Source: Streptomyces populi (GTDB lineage Bacteria > Actinomycetota > Actinomycetes > Streptomycetales > Streptomycetaceae). From it: 56,964 nt of DNA. The stretch is taken from positions 1 to 56,964 of the forward strand of contig NZ_KZ626892.1 of NCBI RefSeq assembly GCF_002911015.1, written 5' to 3'. This document shows positions 46,745 through 55,024 of this stretch, one piece after another. The first letter of the stretch is position 1, and each line of letters starts with the position of its first letter. The notes below the pieces were generated by a model. It ran no database searches and was not told the DNA's origin. It was given only the letters and a program-made list of their open reading frames with translations. The translations under genes were made by a program, and so were the position numbers.

Positions 46745-46921
46745 ATGCTCGGCATCGCCGCCGCCGTACTGCTGTTCATCGCGTTCCTGATCAACGCCGG
46801 TGAGGTTTCGACCAATCACGTCTTCACGTCCACCAACGTCATGCTCATAGGGCTCGCCCTGCTGGCCCTTCACCTCTCGGGCGTCGGCGGGGGCTGGACG
46901 ACGCGCAGCCGCCGCCGTTGA
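46745..46921 (+). CDS. Small two-helix membrane protein
   Basis: A 58-residue protein with AAGGAG 5 nt before ATG 46745. Two hydrophobic helices (IAAAVLLFIAFLINAG and VMLIGLALLALHLSGVG) flank a short polar loop, and the tail is basic (RSRRR). This is typical of small streptomycete stress membrane proteins. The sigma-B-like promoter upstream and the stress-gene context agree. Function unknown. Confidence 0.75.
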   Translation: MLGIAAAVLLFIAFLINAGEVSTNHVFTSTNVMLIGLALLALHLSGVGGGWTTRSRRR

Positions 46922-47019
46922 CGGACGGGGACGGGGCTCTCCGGCGGCGAAGGCGGCCGCGGCGGCGCCCCGTCGGCCGGAACCGTCCTTTTCGTATGAC
47001 TTCGCCTGGGTGACTTGCC

Positions 47020-48774
47020 GTGACGCGGTCCTCCGAGAGAAGGTTGTCGGACGGAAACAATCTGTCGTCCGGAAAGGTGGTGGGCTCGCGGAGCGGGCCC
47101 TTGCTCGTGGACACTTCCCAGCAACCTCCCACCGGCCCGCGTGGCGCAGGCACGGGCGCCACGTGGGGCTTCGCCCCCTACCCCGTGGTGGTCGCCGACC
47201 CCTCCGGAGGCGTGGTCGGGACGAACGACGCCGCGACCGCACTCTTCCCGGGCGCGACCGCCGGCGCATGGCTGCAGGACGTGGTCCCCGCGTGGATCGC
47301 CGACGCCCACGCACGACTGCGGAGCACCGTGCCCGGACCCCGGAACCCCGGCTCCGGCGTGCTCGTGCACGGCCCGGTCGGCGACCGGACCTTCGAAGCG
47401 CACCCCACCCGCACGGACGACGGCGACGTCATGTGGTGGCTGGTCGACGACACCGACCGGCGCCTGGCGGAGGACGCCCTCAAGGCCGAACGGGAACGCG
47501 CCGCCTTCCTGGCCGGCGCGTCCAGCGCGCTGCTGTCGTCACTGAACGTCGAACGGTGCATGGAGGTGACGGCGGGGCTGGCCGCCGAGCATCTCGCCGA
47601 CGCCGCCGTGATCGTCGCCCCTCCGCGGGGGAGGAAGGTCCAGCTGACGTTCTGCGGACCCGACGGCGTCGTGGTGCACCGGACGGTGCACGACGACGTA
47701 CGGCAGCTCCCGGGGCTCGGCGAGGCCCTGCGCGGGTTCCCGCCCGTGCCGTCCCGCTGGATCGACCCGGCCGCCGTTCCCGGATGGGCCGTTCCGGAGG
47801 GATTCACGGAACCGGTCGGCTCGGCGGTCGTGACACCGCTGCCCGGCCACGGCGTGCCGGCGGGCGCCTTGATCCTGCTCCGGTCGAGCGGGCACGCCGC
47901 CTTCACGGAGAGCGAGGAGATCTTCGCCAGGCTCTTCGCCTCACGCGCCGGAGCGGCCGTGTCGGCGGCCCGCATGTACGCCGAACAGGCCTCGATCACG
48001 ACGACGCTGATGCGTGAGCTGCTGCCGCCGCGGTTGCACGCGGTGCACGGGGTCGAGTTCGCGGGACGTTACCGTCCCGCGGGCCGGACCGAACGCGTCG
48101 GGGGCGACTTCTACGACGTCCACCCCGCCGCGGACGAGGAACAGGAATCCCTCGTCGTCCTCGGGGACGTCTGCGGCAAGGGGCTCGAGGCCGCCGTGCT
48201 GACCGGCAAGATCCGCAACACCGTGCAGGCGCTGCTGCCGCTCGCCGACGACCACCAGCGGCTGCTGGGACTGCTCAACGGCGCGTTGATGAACTCCCAC
48301 CACACCCGCTTCGCCACCCTCGCCATGGCCTCCGTCGTACGCCGCGCGGGCATCGTCCGGCTGCGGGTCACCAGCGCGGGGCATCCCCCTCCGCTGATCG
48401 TGCGGGCCGACGGCGAGGTCGAGCAGGTCAGGACACGCGGGACACTCATCGGCGCGTTCTGGGACGTCAGCTCCACCACGGTCCGGGTCGAACTGGCGCC
48501 GGGCGAGACATGCCTCTTCTTCACGGACGGCATCACCGAGGCCAGGGGAGGACCGCTGGGCGACGAGTTCTTCGGCGTCCAGCGGCTGGAGACCGCGCTC
48601 TCGCAGTGCGCGGGCATGCCGGCCGAGGCCGTGGTGGAGCACGTCCAGATGCTCGCCGCGCAGTGGGTCGGACGCGGCGGCCACGACGACATGGCGACCG
48701 TCGCCGTCACCGCGCCCCACCACGCGCATCTGAGTGCGGTGAACGGCCACACTCGGGGCAGGTACACAGGATGA
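47020..48774 (+). CDS. PAS-GAF-SpoIIE phosphatase, first gene of B12-linked operon
   Basis: A 584-residue cytoplasmic regulator. A PAS-like domain (WGFAPYPVVVADPSGGVVG, residues ~48-150) is followed by GAF (~165-330) and a complete PP2C domain: VGGDFYDV, LGDVCGKGLEAAV, FFTDGITEAR, GGHDDMATVAV. It should dephosphorylate STAS proteins. Its stop overlaps the start of the cobalamin-binding gene (ATGA, 48771-48774), so the two products are likely made in step and may bind each other. GTG 47020 has a weak ribosome site. The STAS encoded two genes on is the obvious substrate. Confidence 0.9.
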   Translation: MTRSSERRLSDGNNLSSGKVVGSRSGPLLVDTSQQPPTGPRGAGTGATWGFAPYPVVVADPSGGVVGTNDAATALFPGATAGAWLQDVVPAWIADAHARLRSTVPGPRNPGSGVLVHGPVGDRTFEAHPTRTDDGDVMWWLVDDTDRRLAEDALKAERERAAFLAGASSALLSSLNVERCMEVTAGLAAEHLADAAVIVAPPRGRKVQLTFCGPDGVVVHRTVHDDVRQLPGLGEALRGFPPVPSRWIDPAAVPGWAVPEGFTEPVGSAVVTPLPGHGVPAGALILLRSSGHAAFTESEEIFARLFASRAGAAVSAARMYAEQASITTTLMRELLPPRLHAVHGVEFAGRYRPAGRTERVGGDFYDVHPAADEEQESLVVLGDVCGKGLEAAVLTGKIRNTVQALLPLADDHQRLLGLLNGALMNSHHTRFATLAMASVVRRAGIVRLRVTSAGHPPPLIVRADGEVEQVRTRGTLIGAFWDVSSTTVRVELAPGETCLFFTDGITEARGGPLGDEFFGVQRLETALSQCAGMPAEAVVEHVQMLAAQWVGRGGHDDMATVAVTAPHHAHLSAVNGHTRGRYTG

Positions 48775-49880
48775 CCCCACCTCCCCGCCCGCACCCCGAC
48801 GCCGTGCCGCTCGGTCCCGCCCGCGAACACCTGTGGTCGGCGGTGCGCCAGGGCGACGAGCGCCGCGCCGCGGCCGTCGTCCTCGACGCGCTGGAATCGT
48901 CGGGCGACGCCGAGACCGTCCTGCTCGACCTGATCGCCCCGGTACAGGAGAGGGTCGGCACGGAGTGGGCGGCGAACCGGCTCACCGTGGCGCAGGAGCA
49001 CACCGCCACCGCCATCCACGAGCGGGTCATGGCCGTCCTCGCCCACCAGCCCGGCCTCCGCGACGAGACCCCGAGCGGCCCTCGTGTCACGGTGGCCTGC
49101 GTCGACGGCGAGTGGCACGCGCTGCCGGCCAGGCTCCTCGCGGAGGTGCTGCGGCTGCGCGGATGGCGGGTGGACTTCCTCGGCGCGCACGTGCCCACCC
49201 CCCACCTCATCGCGCACCTGCACCAGACGGGACCGCGGGCGGTGGCGCTCTCCTCCTCGATCCCCACCCATCTGCCCACCGCCCACACGGCCATAACGGC
49301 GTGTCAGGCGGCGGGCGTGCCCGTCATCGCGGGCGGCGCCGCCTTCGGCCCCGGCGGCCGTTACGCCCGTTCTCTGGGGGCCGACGGATGGGCTCCCGAC
49401 GCCAGGGGCGCGGCGGCCGTCCTGGAGCGGGGCCTCGACCGCCCCGGTCCCCGGGGCGTCCACCAGACCGTGGACGACCTGCCGCACCTGGCCGACCAGG
49501 AGTACACGATCGTCGCCGAGACGACCCACCAGCTCGTCAAGCAGACACTGGCGGACCTGGAGGACCGGTTCGAGCCGCTGCGCGGTTACACCGAACGGCA
49601 GCGGCGGCACACCGCCGAGGACCTCGCGCACATCGTGGAGTACCTGGCCACGTCCCTGTACGTCGCCGACGAGGAGCTGTTCACGCGGTTCATCCTCTGG
49701 ACCGCCGACATCCTGACCGCCCGCCGCGTCCCCGCACGGAGCCTCGACCCCGCCCTGGACCTGCTGGCCCTGCAACTCAAGGACTTCCCACGCGCCTGCC
49801 GCACGCTGGCCCACGCGCGGGAGGCGCTCGGAGACCGAACGCCGCTGCCCAAGACCCCCGGCCCCGGAAAGCCCGCATGA
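48771..49880 (+). CDS. Stand-alone cobalamin-binding sensor protein (CarH-like module)
   Basis: A 369-residue protein. Residues 20-90 are a B12-binding-2 helical cap containing W66-x9-E76-H77, the motif CarH-type photoreceptors use to hold adenosylcobalamin. Residues ~105-215 are a Rossmann B12 domain with E114-W-H116 (lower-ligand His). The following Gly of ExHxxG is Pro, and SLGADGWAPDA closes the fold. The residue after W66 is Ala, where CarH has the His that forms the light-state adduct. Residues 230-369 are a helical domain (TTHQLVKQTLADLEDRFEPL, VADEELFTRFILWTADIL) of unknown fold. No DNA-binding domain. ATGA overlaps both neighbours. Confidence 0.87.
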   Translation: MTPPPRPHPDAVPLGPAREHLWSAVRQGDERRAAAVVLDALESSGDAETVLLDLIAPVQERVGTEWAANRLTVAQEHTATAIHERVMAVLAHQPGLRDETPSGPRVTVACVDGEWHALPARLLAEVLRLRGWRVDFLGAHVPTPHLIAHLHQTGPRAVALSSSIPTHLPTAHTAITACQAAGVPVIAGGAAFGPGGRYARSLGADGWAPDARGAAAVLERGLDRPGPRGVHQTVDDLPHLADQEYTIVAETTHQLVKQTLADLEDRFEPLRGYTERQRRHTAEDLAHIVEYLATSLYVADEELFTRFILWTADILTARRVPARSLDPALDLLALQLKDFPRACRTLAHAREALGDRTPLPKTPGPGKPA

Positions 49881-50245
49881 CCACTTCGCATCCCCCCGCC
49901 TTCACGCTGACCGTCGACGTCCAGCCCACCGCACTCGTGATCCGCGTCGGCGGAGATCTCGACCACGAGACGTGCGACGAGCTGATGAGGGCGGTCGACC
50001 AGAACCTCCCCGGAGCAGGGCTCCTCGAACTGCGCGTGGACTTCGCCGGTCTCGAGGGCGTCGACTCCATGGGCCTGTCCACCCTGCTGATGATCCGGCG
50101 CCGTACCGACGCCGCGGGCGTGCGCCTGCACCTCGACCGGCGGCCCCGCGTCCTGGACCGGCTGCTGGAGATCACGGGAACCCTGGAGCACCTCACCGCA
50201 CCCCGCGACGGGCACGGCGGGGAGCGGAGTCCCGGAGCCGGCTGA
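49877..50245 (+). CDS. STAS anti-anti-sigma factor of B12 operon
   Basis: A 122-residue RsbV-like protein. RVGGDLDHETCDELMRAVDQ starts the fold and the phosphorylation loop is EGVDSMGLSTLLM, with Ser after Asp. GVRLHLDRRPRVLDRLLEI completes the STAS fold. ATG 49877 overlaps the stop of the cobalamin protein gene (ATGA). Gene order phosphatase, B12 sensor, STAS points to one pathway in which the phosphatase activates this protein. The cognate anti-sigma kinase is probably 51294-51833. Confidence 0.9.
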   Translation: MTTSHPPAFTLTVDVQPTALVIRVGGDLDHETCDELMRAVDQNLPGAGLLELRVDFAGLEGVDSMGLSTLLMIRRRTDAAGVRLHLDRRPRVLDRLLEITGTLEHLTAPRDGHGGERSPGAG

Positions 50246-50317
50246 CACGGCGTACGGCCCGGTCACGTACGCGGGCGACCGGAGCCGGACTCGTGGATCC
50301 GCCCGCCGGATTCCGTC

Positions 50318-50342
50318 GAATGACCGCCGGACAGCGGGGTAT
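50318..50342 (+). promoter_or_regulatory. Sigma-B-like promoter upstream of PRC-barrel gene
   Basis: GAAT, 15 bp, GGGTAT: full agreement with GNNT-N14-16-GGGTA(C/T). It ends 117 nt before ATG 50460. Confidence 0.55.
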
Positions 50343-50459
50343 TGGCAGCCCTGTGAGACGGCGCGGAGGCGGATCCCCGCCGTCGGGCCCCGCGCCTGCC
50401 GCGTCCCCGTCACGGGCGAGCCGTCGGCCGAGCGCATCCGCGAGCTGACGGAGGATGAC

Positions 50460-50825
50460 ATGACGATCGACAGGATCTGGTCGTACGCACCGGAGTTCGA
50501 CCACTCCGAAGCGCACGAACTGGCCGGCTACAGCGTCGAGGCGACCGACGGGACCATAGGACACGTCGACCGGCAGGCCGACGATTCCGGGATGCGGCAC
50601 CTGGTCGTCGACACCGGCGTCTGGGTGTTCGGCAAGAGCGTCCTGGTGCCCGTGGGTGTCGTCGCCGGCATCGACACGGAGTCCCGGAAGATCACCGTCG
50701 CGTGCACCCGCGAGGAGATCAAGTCGGCGCCCGTGTTCAGGACCGACCGCGAGACCTCGGACCCGGCGTACCTGTCCAGCGTCGGGTCGTACTATCGAGG
50801 CCTTCCGCCGAGGCAGCCCGCATGA
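50460..50825 (+). CDS. PRC-barrel domain protein
   Basis: A 121-residue protein. YSVEATDGTIGHVDRQADDSG to RHLVVDTGVWVFGKSVLVPV is a PRC-barrel (H-subunit/RimM-type fold), a common stress-induced family in actinomycetes. The C-terminal TREEIKSAPVF is typical of two-strand linkers. ATG 50460 follows GGAGGATGAC. The sigma-B-like promoter upstream suggests it is an output of the neighbouring switch. It could act as an RNA- or protein-binding adaptor. Confidence 0.85.
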   Translation: MTIDRIWSYAPEFDHSEAHELAGYSVEATDGTIGHVDRQADDSGMRHLVVDTGVWVFGKSVLVPVGVVAGIDTESRKITVACTREEIKSAPVFRTDRETSDPAYLSSVGSYYRGLPPRQPA

Positions 50826-50925
50826 GCCGCGGTGGGGTGGCCCGCGGCGGTGCGTACGCGGCCGTCGGCCGCCGTACCCCGACAACCAGGCTCCCCCGTG
50901 GGAGCGCACGAGAAAGAGTGTTCAC

Positions 50926-51297
50926 ATGTCCGACGAGTGGGGAGCCACCGTGACGTACGGGGCGGCCCGCAACGCCCTCGTCGTGCGCGTGGGCGGTGAC
51001 ATCGACCACGAGAGCGCGTTCCGGCTGGAACAGGCCCTGAGCCTGACGCGACGGACGGGTCCGGAACGAACGGTGGTCGATCTGTCGGGGACCGACTTCG
51101 CGGACTCGTCGATCCTGCACGTCCTCCTCGAGGCACAGCGCGCCCACCGGGCCCGCGGCACGTTCATGGTGGTCTGCGGGCCCTTCAGCGACACCGTGCG
51201 GAGGCTGTTCGACGTGACGGGGACCGAAGGCTTCTTCGTCCTGGCGGACAGCGTCGGGGCAGCGCTGGACCTCCCTGACCCGGCGACCGGGCGATGA
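50926..51297 (+). CDS. STAS anti-anti-sigma factor coupled to anti-sigma kinase
   Basis: A 123-residue STAS protein. VRVGGDIDHESAFRLEQAL resembles the product of 49877 closely. The loop GTDFADSSILHVLLEA retains the phosphorylatable Ser after Asp, but Ile replaces the usual Gly. FMVVCGPFSDTVRRLFDVTG completes the fold. Its stop overlaps the start of the anti-sigma kinase gene (ATGA, 51294-51297), the classical RsbV-RsbW arrangement. GAAAGAG is the ribosome site. Confidence 0.9.
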   Translation: MSDEWGATVTYGAARNALVVRVGGDIDHESAFRLEQALSLTRRTGPERTVVDLSGTDFADSSILHVLLEAQRAHRARGTFMVVCGPFSDTVRRLFDVTGTEGFFVLADSVGAALDLPDPATGR

Positions 51298-51833
51298 ACC
51301 CGGCCGACCGCATGCCGGCAGCCGGCCGGAGTGCGGAAACGGGTGGCCCGGCGGACCCCCGTCCCGGGGGCACCGGGACGCAGAGCCAGGAGGGCGCGCC
51401 CCGAGGGGACTTCGGCGCGCCGTCCGTCCGCCCGACGGCTGCGGGCGGCGCGATCACGAGCGCCGCGACCGCGCGCGACCACGTCCGGACGCTGCTGAGC
51501 GAGCACGGCCGGACGGGCGGGGAGAACCCGGACGCGGTCATCGACGTGCTGCTGGTGGTCTCGGAGCTGGTCACCAACGCGATCCGGCACGGTGGCGGTC
51601 TCGCCGGGTTCGACGCGACGCTCACCGACGGGGGCGTACGGCTCGCCGTGCGCGACAACAGCGACGTCGTCCCCGTCCAGGCCTACGGCACCGGTGAGAT
51701 CCCGCGGACGGACCGGGCGCACCGGACGAACGGATACGGGTGGCCCTTGATCATCCGCATCTCCGACGCCGTCACCGTCGAACCGTGCCCCGGGGGCGGA
51801 AAGACGATCCGCGTGTTCGTCCCTCTGACCTGA
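51294..51833 (+). CDS. RsbW-like anti-sigma kinase
   Basis: A 179-residue protein. A ~45-residue Gly/Pro/Arg-rich leader is followed by HATPase_c_2: VVSELVTNAIRHGGG (N-box), AVRDNSDVVP (G1) and NGYGWPLIIRISDAV (G2). It is expected to phosphorylate the STAS protein encoded just upstream and perhaps that of 49877, and to hold a sigma factor, possibly 41989-42870. ATG 51294 is fixed by the 4-bp overlap. Confidence 0.9.
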   Translation: MNPADRMPAAGRSAETGGPADPRPGGTGTQSQEGAPRGDFGAPSVRPTAAGGAITSAATARDHVRTLLSEHGRTGGENPDAVIDVLLVVSELVTNAIRHGGGLAGFDATLTDGGVRLAVRDNSDVVPVQAYGTGEIPRTDRAHRTNGYGWPLIIRISDAVTVEPCPGGGKTIRVFVPLT

Positions 51834-52132
51834 ACGGGCCCCGCGTTCCTCCGCGTCGCGCACGGGTCCCGCGCGGGACCGGCCGGGCGTCCGCCACGTC
51901 CCGCCGGCCGCGACACCTCCCGGACCGGCAGGCGTAAGGGAAAACGCGCGTGGAAGAAGAGCCTCGACCGACTCCGCCGGACACGGGGTCCCGAACGCCG
52001 GCCGGACCGGCGCGGAGAGGTGAGGGATGAACAGACGCATCGCCGGAAGGCTCCGGAAGGCACGGGACGTCGCCGCTCCCTGCCGGAGCCGCGCCCGGAC
52101 ACGGACCGGCGGCAGTTCCCACCGGACCGCGC

Positions 52133-53056
52133 ATGTCCGCTGAACCAGGGCCGAACGGCGTCGTCGAGGCGGTCCACCCGGCGCGGCTCCGCCGGTACGG
52201 GCCGAGACCGCCCGCCTTCTGGTGGCCGGCGCTGCGCCGCACCCCGGTCTCGATGTGGAACGACGACGTGTCCGACTGGGCGGCCGCGCTGACGTACTAC
52301 GCGATCCTGGCCGTCCTGCCCGCCCTGCTGGTCATGGTCATCGCCTTCGGCCTGATCGGTCCGGACACCGCCGAGCAGTTCATCGCGCACGTCACGGCGT
52401 ACGCGCCCGCGCAGTCGGGGGCGGAACTGCACCGGGCGCTGGGGGAGATGCTGCGGCAGCGGTCCGCCGCCTGGACGCTGCTGGTCACCGGTGCGGCGAG
52501 CGCGCTGTGGTCCGCGTCGAGCTACCTCGCGGTGTTCCGCCGGGCCCTGCACAGCATGCACGGCGTGGCGGACCACCGTTCGGCCTGGCGCACCGCGCAC
52601 CGGCTGGTGCTGACCGCGCTGGCGCTGCTCGGCCTGCTCGTCGTGAGCGCGCTCGTCCTGCTGCTGACCGGCCCCGTGGCCGAGGCCGCCGGCCGTGTCC
52701 TCGGCGTGGACGGCCCGGTCGCCCTGGCCTGGAACCTGCTCCGCTGGCCCCTGCTGATGTGCCTGGTGGCCCTGTTGGTCCTCGTCGTGTTCCACACCGG
52801 GCCGCCGCCCGCCCGCCGGCGTCGGCACAGCCTGCCCGGCGGCGTCCTGGCATCCGTCCTCTGGCTGGCCGTCTCGGCCGGATTCGCCCTCTACGCCTCC
52901 GTCCTCGGCGCCTACAGCAGGCTCTACGGCTCCCTCGCCGGCCTCGTCGTCTTTCTCGTGTGGCTGTGGCTGTCCAACCTCGCGCTGCTGGCGGGTGCTC
53001 AGTTCACGGCCGAACTGGACAGGGCCGCGGCGGCGACGCACCGGGTGACGGTCTGA
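52133..53056 (+). CDS. YihY/BrkB-family membrane protein
   Basis: A 307-residue membrane protein with six helices. WAAALTYYAILAVLPALLVMV is the family's first helix and SAAWTLLVTGAASALWSASSY the second. GSLAGLVVFLVWLWLSNLALLAGAQF is split here into its usual last helices (GSLAGLVVFLVWLWLSN; ALLAGAQFTAELDRA). Function unresolved in the family; often with stress genes. The ATG is weakly supported. Confidence 0.9.
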   Translation: MSAEPGPNGVVEAVHPARLRRYGPRPPAFWWPALRRTPVSMWNDDVSDWAAALTYYAILAVLPALLVMVIAFGLIGPDTAEQFIAHVTAYAPAQSGAELHRALGEMLRQRSAAWTLLVTGAASALWSASSYLAVFRRALHSMHGVADHRSAWRTAHRLVLTALALLGLLVVSALVLLLTGPVAEAAGRVLGVDGPVALAWNLLRWPLLMCLVALLVLVVFHTGPPPARRRRHSLPGGVLASVLWLAVSAGFALYASVLGAYSRLYGSLAGLVVFLVWLWLSNLALLAGAQFTAELDRAAAATHRVTV

Positions 53057-53132
53057 GGTTCGCAGGTTTGTTCCGGCCAGGACGGCGCACACGGACTGAG
53101 GAAGCCACATCTGTACGGACGATGGAGGAACT

Positions 53133-53411
53133 GTGGGCATCATCGCTTGGATCCTGATCGGGTTGCTTGCCGGCGCCATCGCCAAGCTGCTCCTGCCGGG
53201 CAAGGACCCGGGCGGGATCATCGTCACCATGCTGATCGGCATCGCGGGAGGCCTGCTGGGCGGCTGGCTGGGCAAGGTCATCTTCGGCGTCGACTCGATC
53301 GACGGGTTCTTCGACCTGTCGACCTGGATCGCCGCCGTCGTGGGATCGCTGATCCTCCTGATCCTGTACCGGGCGCTGACGGGCAACAGCCGGTCGCACC
53401 GCCACGCGTGA
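53133..53411 (+). CDS. GlsB/YeaQ/YmgE-family stress membrane protein
   Basis: A 92-residue protein with three helices (IIAWILIGLLAGAIAKLLL, GGIIVTMLIGIAGGLLGGWL, LSTWIAAVVGSLILLILY). The PGKDPGG loop and GGxxGxW pattern are diagnostic of the transglycosylase-associated/GlsB family, general stress membrane proteins. GTG 53133 follows GGAGG. GTTT-N14-GGCGCA at 53066-53089 is a poor sigma-B-like promoter match. Confidence 0.92.
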   Translation: MGIIAWILIGLLAGAIAKLLLPGKDPGGIIVTMLIGIAGGLLGGWLGKVIFGVDSIDGFFDLSTWIAAVVGSLILLILYRALTGNSRSHRHA

Positions 53412-53436
53412 GGGGCCTGGCCCCTTCGGTGTGACC

Positions 53437-53495
53437 CGACTCGCGGCCGGGGGCCGGCACCGGAGTTACCGGTGCCGGCCCCCGGCCGCGAGTCG
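53437..53495. terminator. Strong terminator after GlsB-like gene
   Basis: Perfect 27-bp stem (left arm starts CGACTCGCGGCCGGGGGCCG) with an AGTTA loop, 25 bp after the stop. One of the longest stems in the window. Confidence 0.92.
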
Positions 53496-53785
53496 TGACG
53501 GGCGGGCCGGAGCGAATCCGGCGCACATTTCGGAGTGTGTCCCCCGGTCCTGGGTACTGGTGGGCCAAGCCGCGGGTTCAGAGCAGCAGTCCCGCGGGCC
53601 AGCACTCCTACGGCGTCCCGGGACGCCAGGGGGTGCGCCCGGGGCGCGTGCCGCCTTCCCACCGCGACGGGCCTCCTGCCATGATCACCGCAGAAGCGCG
53701 GGCCCGCCCGGTCACCGGCTCCTGCCCGCCGGACCCCGTTCCGGGCCGACCGGCACGGCCGCGACGCCGCGACCGAGGAGCCCGA

Positions 53786-54994
53786 GTGACGTACGACGTC
53801 GGCGCACTGCGCGCCCAGATCCCCGCCCTGCTGTCCGGTGTCGCGCACTTCGACGGGCCGGGCGGCACACAGACCCCGGCCCCGGTGGCCGCGGCGATCG
53901 CGGAGGCGCTCACCGGGCCGCTGTCGATCCGGGGGCGCCTGACCCCGGGAGAGGTGAACGCCGAGAACCTCGTCCAGGGCTTCCGGCGGGCCGTGGCCGA
54001 CCTGGTGGGCGGTCATCCGTCCGGGGTCGTCTTCGGCCGCAGCGCCACCCAGCTCACGTACGACCTCGCCCGGGCGCTCGCGAAGGACTGGGCTCCCGGT
54101 GACGAGGTCGTCGTCAGCCGGCTCGACCACGACGCGAACATCCGGCCCTGGCTCCAGGCGGCCGAACAGGCCGGTGCCCGCGTGCGCCGGGCGGACTTCG
54201 ACCCCGGGACGGGTGAACTCCCGCCCTCGGCGGTGGGCGGCCTGCTGACGGAACGCACCCGGCTGGTCGCGGTCACCGCCGCCTCGAACCTGATCGGGAC
54301 CGTGCCCGACGTCGCCGGGATCGCGCGCCTGGTCCACCGGCACCCGCGGGCGCTGCTCCACGTGGACGGGGTGCACTACGCGGCACACGCCTTCGTGGAT
54401 CTCGAGCGGCTCGGCGCCGACTTCTTCGTGTGCTCGCCCTACAAGTTCCTCGGTCCGCACCACGGTGTCCTGACCGCCTCCCCGCGGCTGCTGGAGCGAT
54501 TGCGTCCGGACAAGCTGCTGCCGTCCACCGACGCGGTTCCCGAACGGTTCGAACTGGGCACGCTGCCCTATGAGTTGCTTGCCGGAACCATCGCCGCGAT
54601 CGATGTCCTCGCCGGGCTCGCGGGCGACACGACGGGCGGGCGGAGGGACCGTCTGCGTACGGCTTTCGCGGCGATCGAGCGGCACGAGGGGGCGTTGCGC
54701 GAACGGTTGGAAGCGGGCCTGGCCGAACTGCCCGGCGTCACGCTCCGCTCCCGGGCGGCCGAGCGCACGCCCACCCTGCTGCTCACGTTCGACGGCCGGG
54801 AGGCGGCCGACGCCTCCGTGTTCCTGGCGGACCGCGGTGTGCACGCGCCCGCCGGATCGTTCTACGCGCTGGAGGCGTCCCGGCACCTCGGCCTCGGGGA
54901 CACCGGTGGCCTGCGCGTCGGTCTCTCGCCCTACAACGACGAGGACGACGTCGACCGGCTGCTGGAGGGACTGGCGGCTTTCCTGCGGTCGTAG
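53786..54994 (+). CDS. Class V aminotransferase (cysteine desulfurase-like)
   Basis: A 402-residue PLP enzyme. FDGPGGTQTPAPVAAAIAEA opens the fold, VVVSRLDHDANIRPWLQAA binds the cofactor/substrate, LLHVDGVHYAAHAFVDLERL carries the PLP Asp/His, and CSPYKFLGPHHG holds the PLP lysine. The family is the cysteine desulfurase-like SAM-independent group; specificity unknown. GTG 53786 has AGGAG 5 nt upstream; the longer frame to 53495 begins within the terminator. Confidence 0.9.
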   Translation: MTYDVGALRAQIPALLSGVAHFDGPGGTQTPAPVAAAIAEALTGPLSIRGRLTPGEVNAENLVQGFRRAVADLVGGHPSGVVFGRSATQLTYDLARALAKDWAPGDEVVVSRLDHDANIRPWLQAAEQAGARVRRADFDPGTGELPPSAVGGLLTERTRLVAVTAASNLIGTVPDVAGIARLVHRHPRALLHVDGVHYAAHAFVDLERLGADFFVCSPYKFLGPHHGVLTASPRLLERLRPDKLLPSTDAVPERFELGTLPYELLAGTIAAIDVLAGLAGDTTGGRRDRLRTAFAAIERHEGALRERLEAGLAELPGVTLRSRAAERTPTLLLTFDGREAADASVFLADRGVHAPAGSFYALEASRHLGLGDTGGLRVGLSPYNDEDDVDRLLEGLAAFLRS

Positions 54995-55024
54995 CGCAGG
55001 GGCGGCGAGCGCGGTGCCGCCGGA

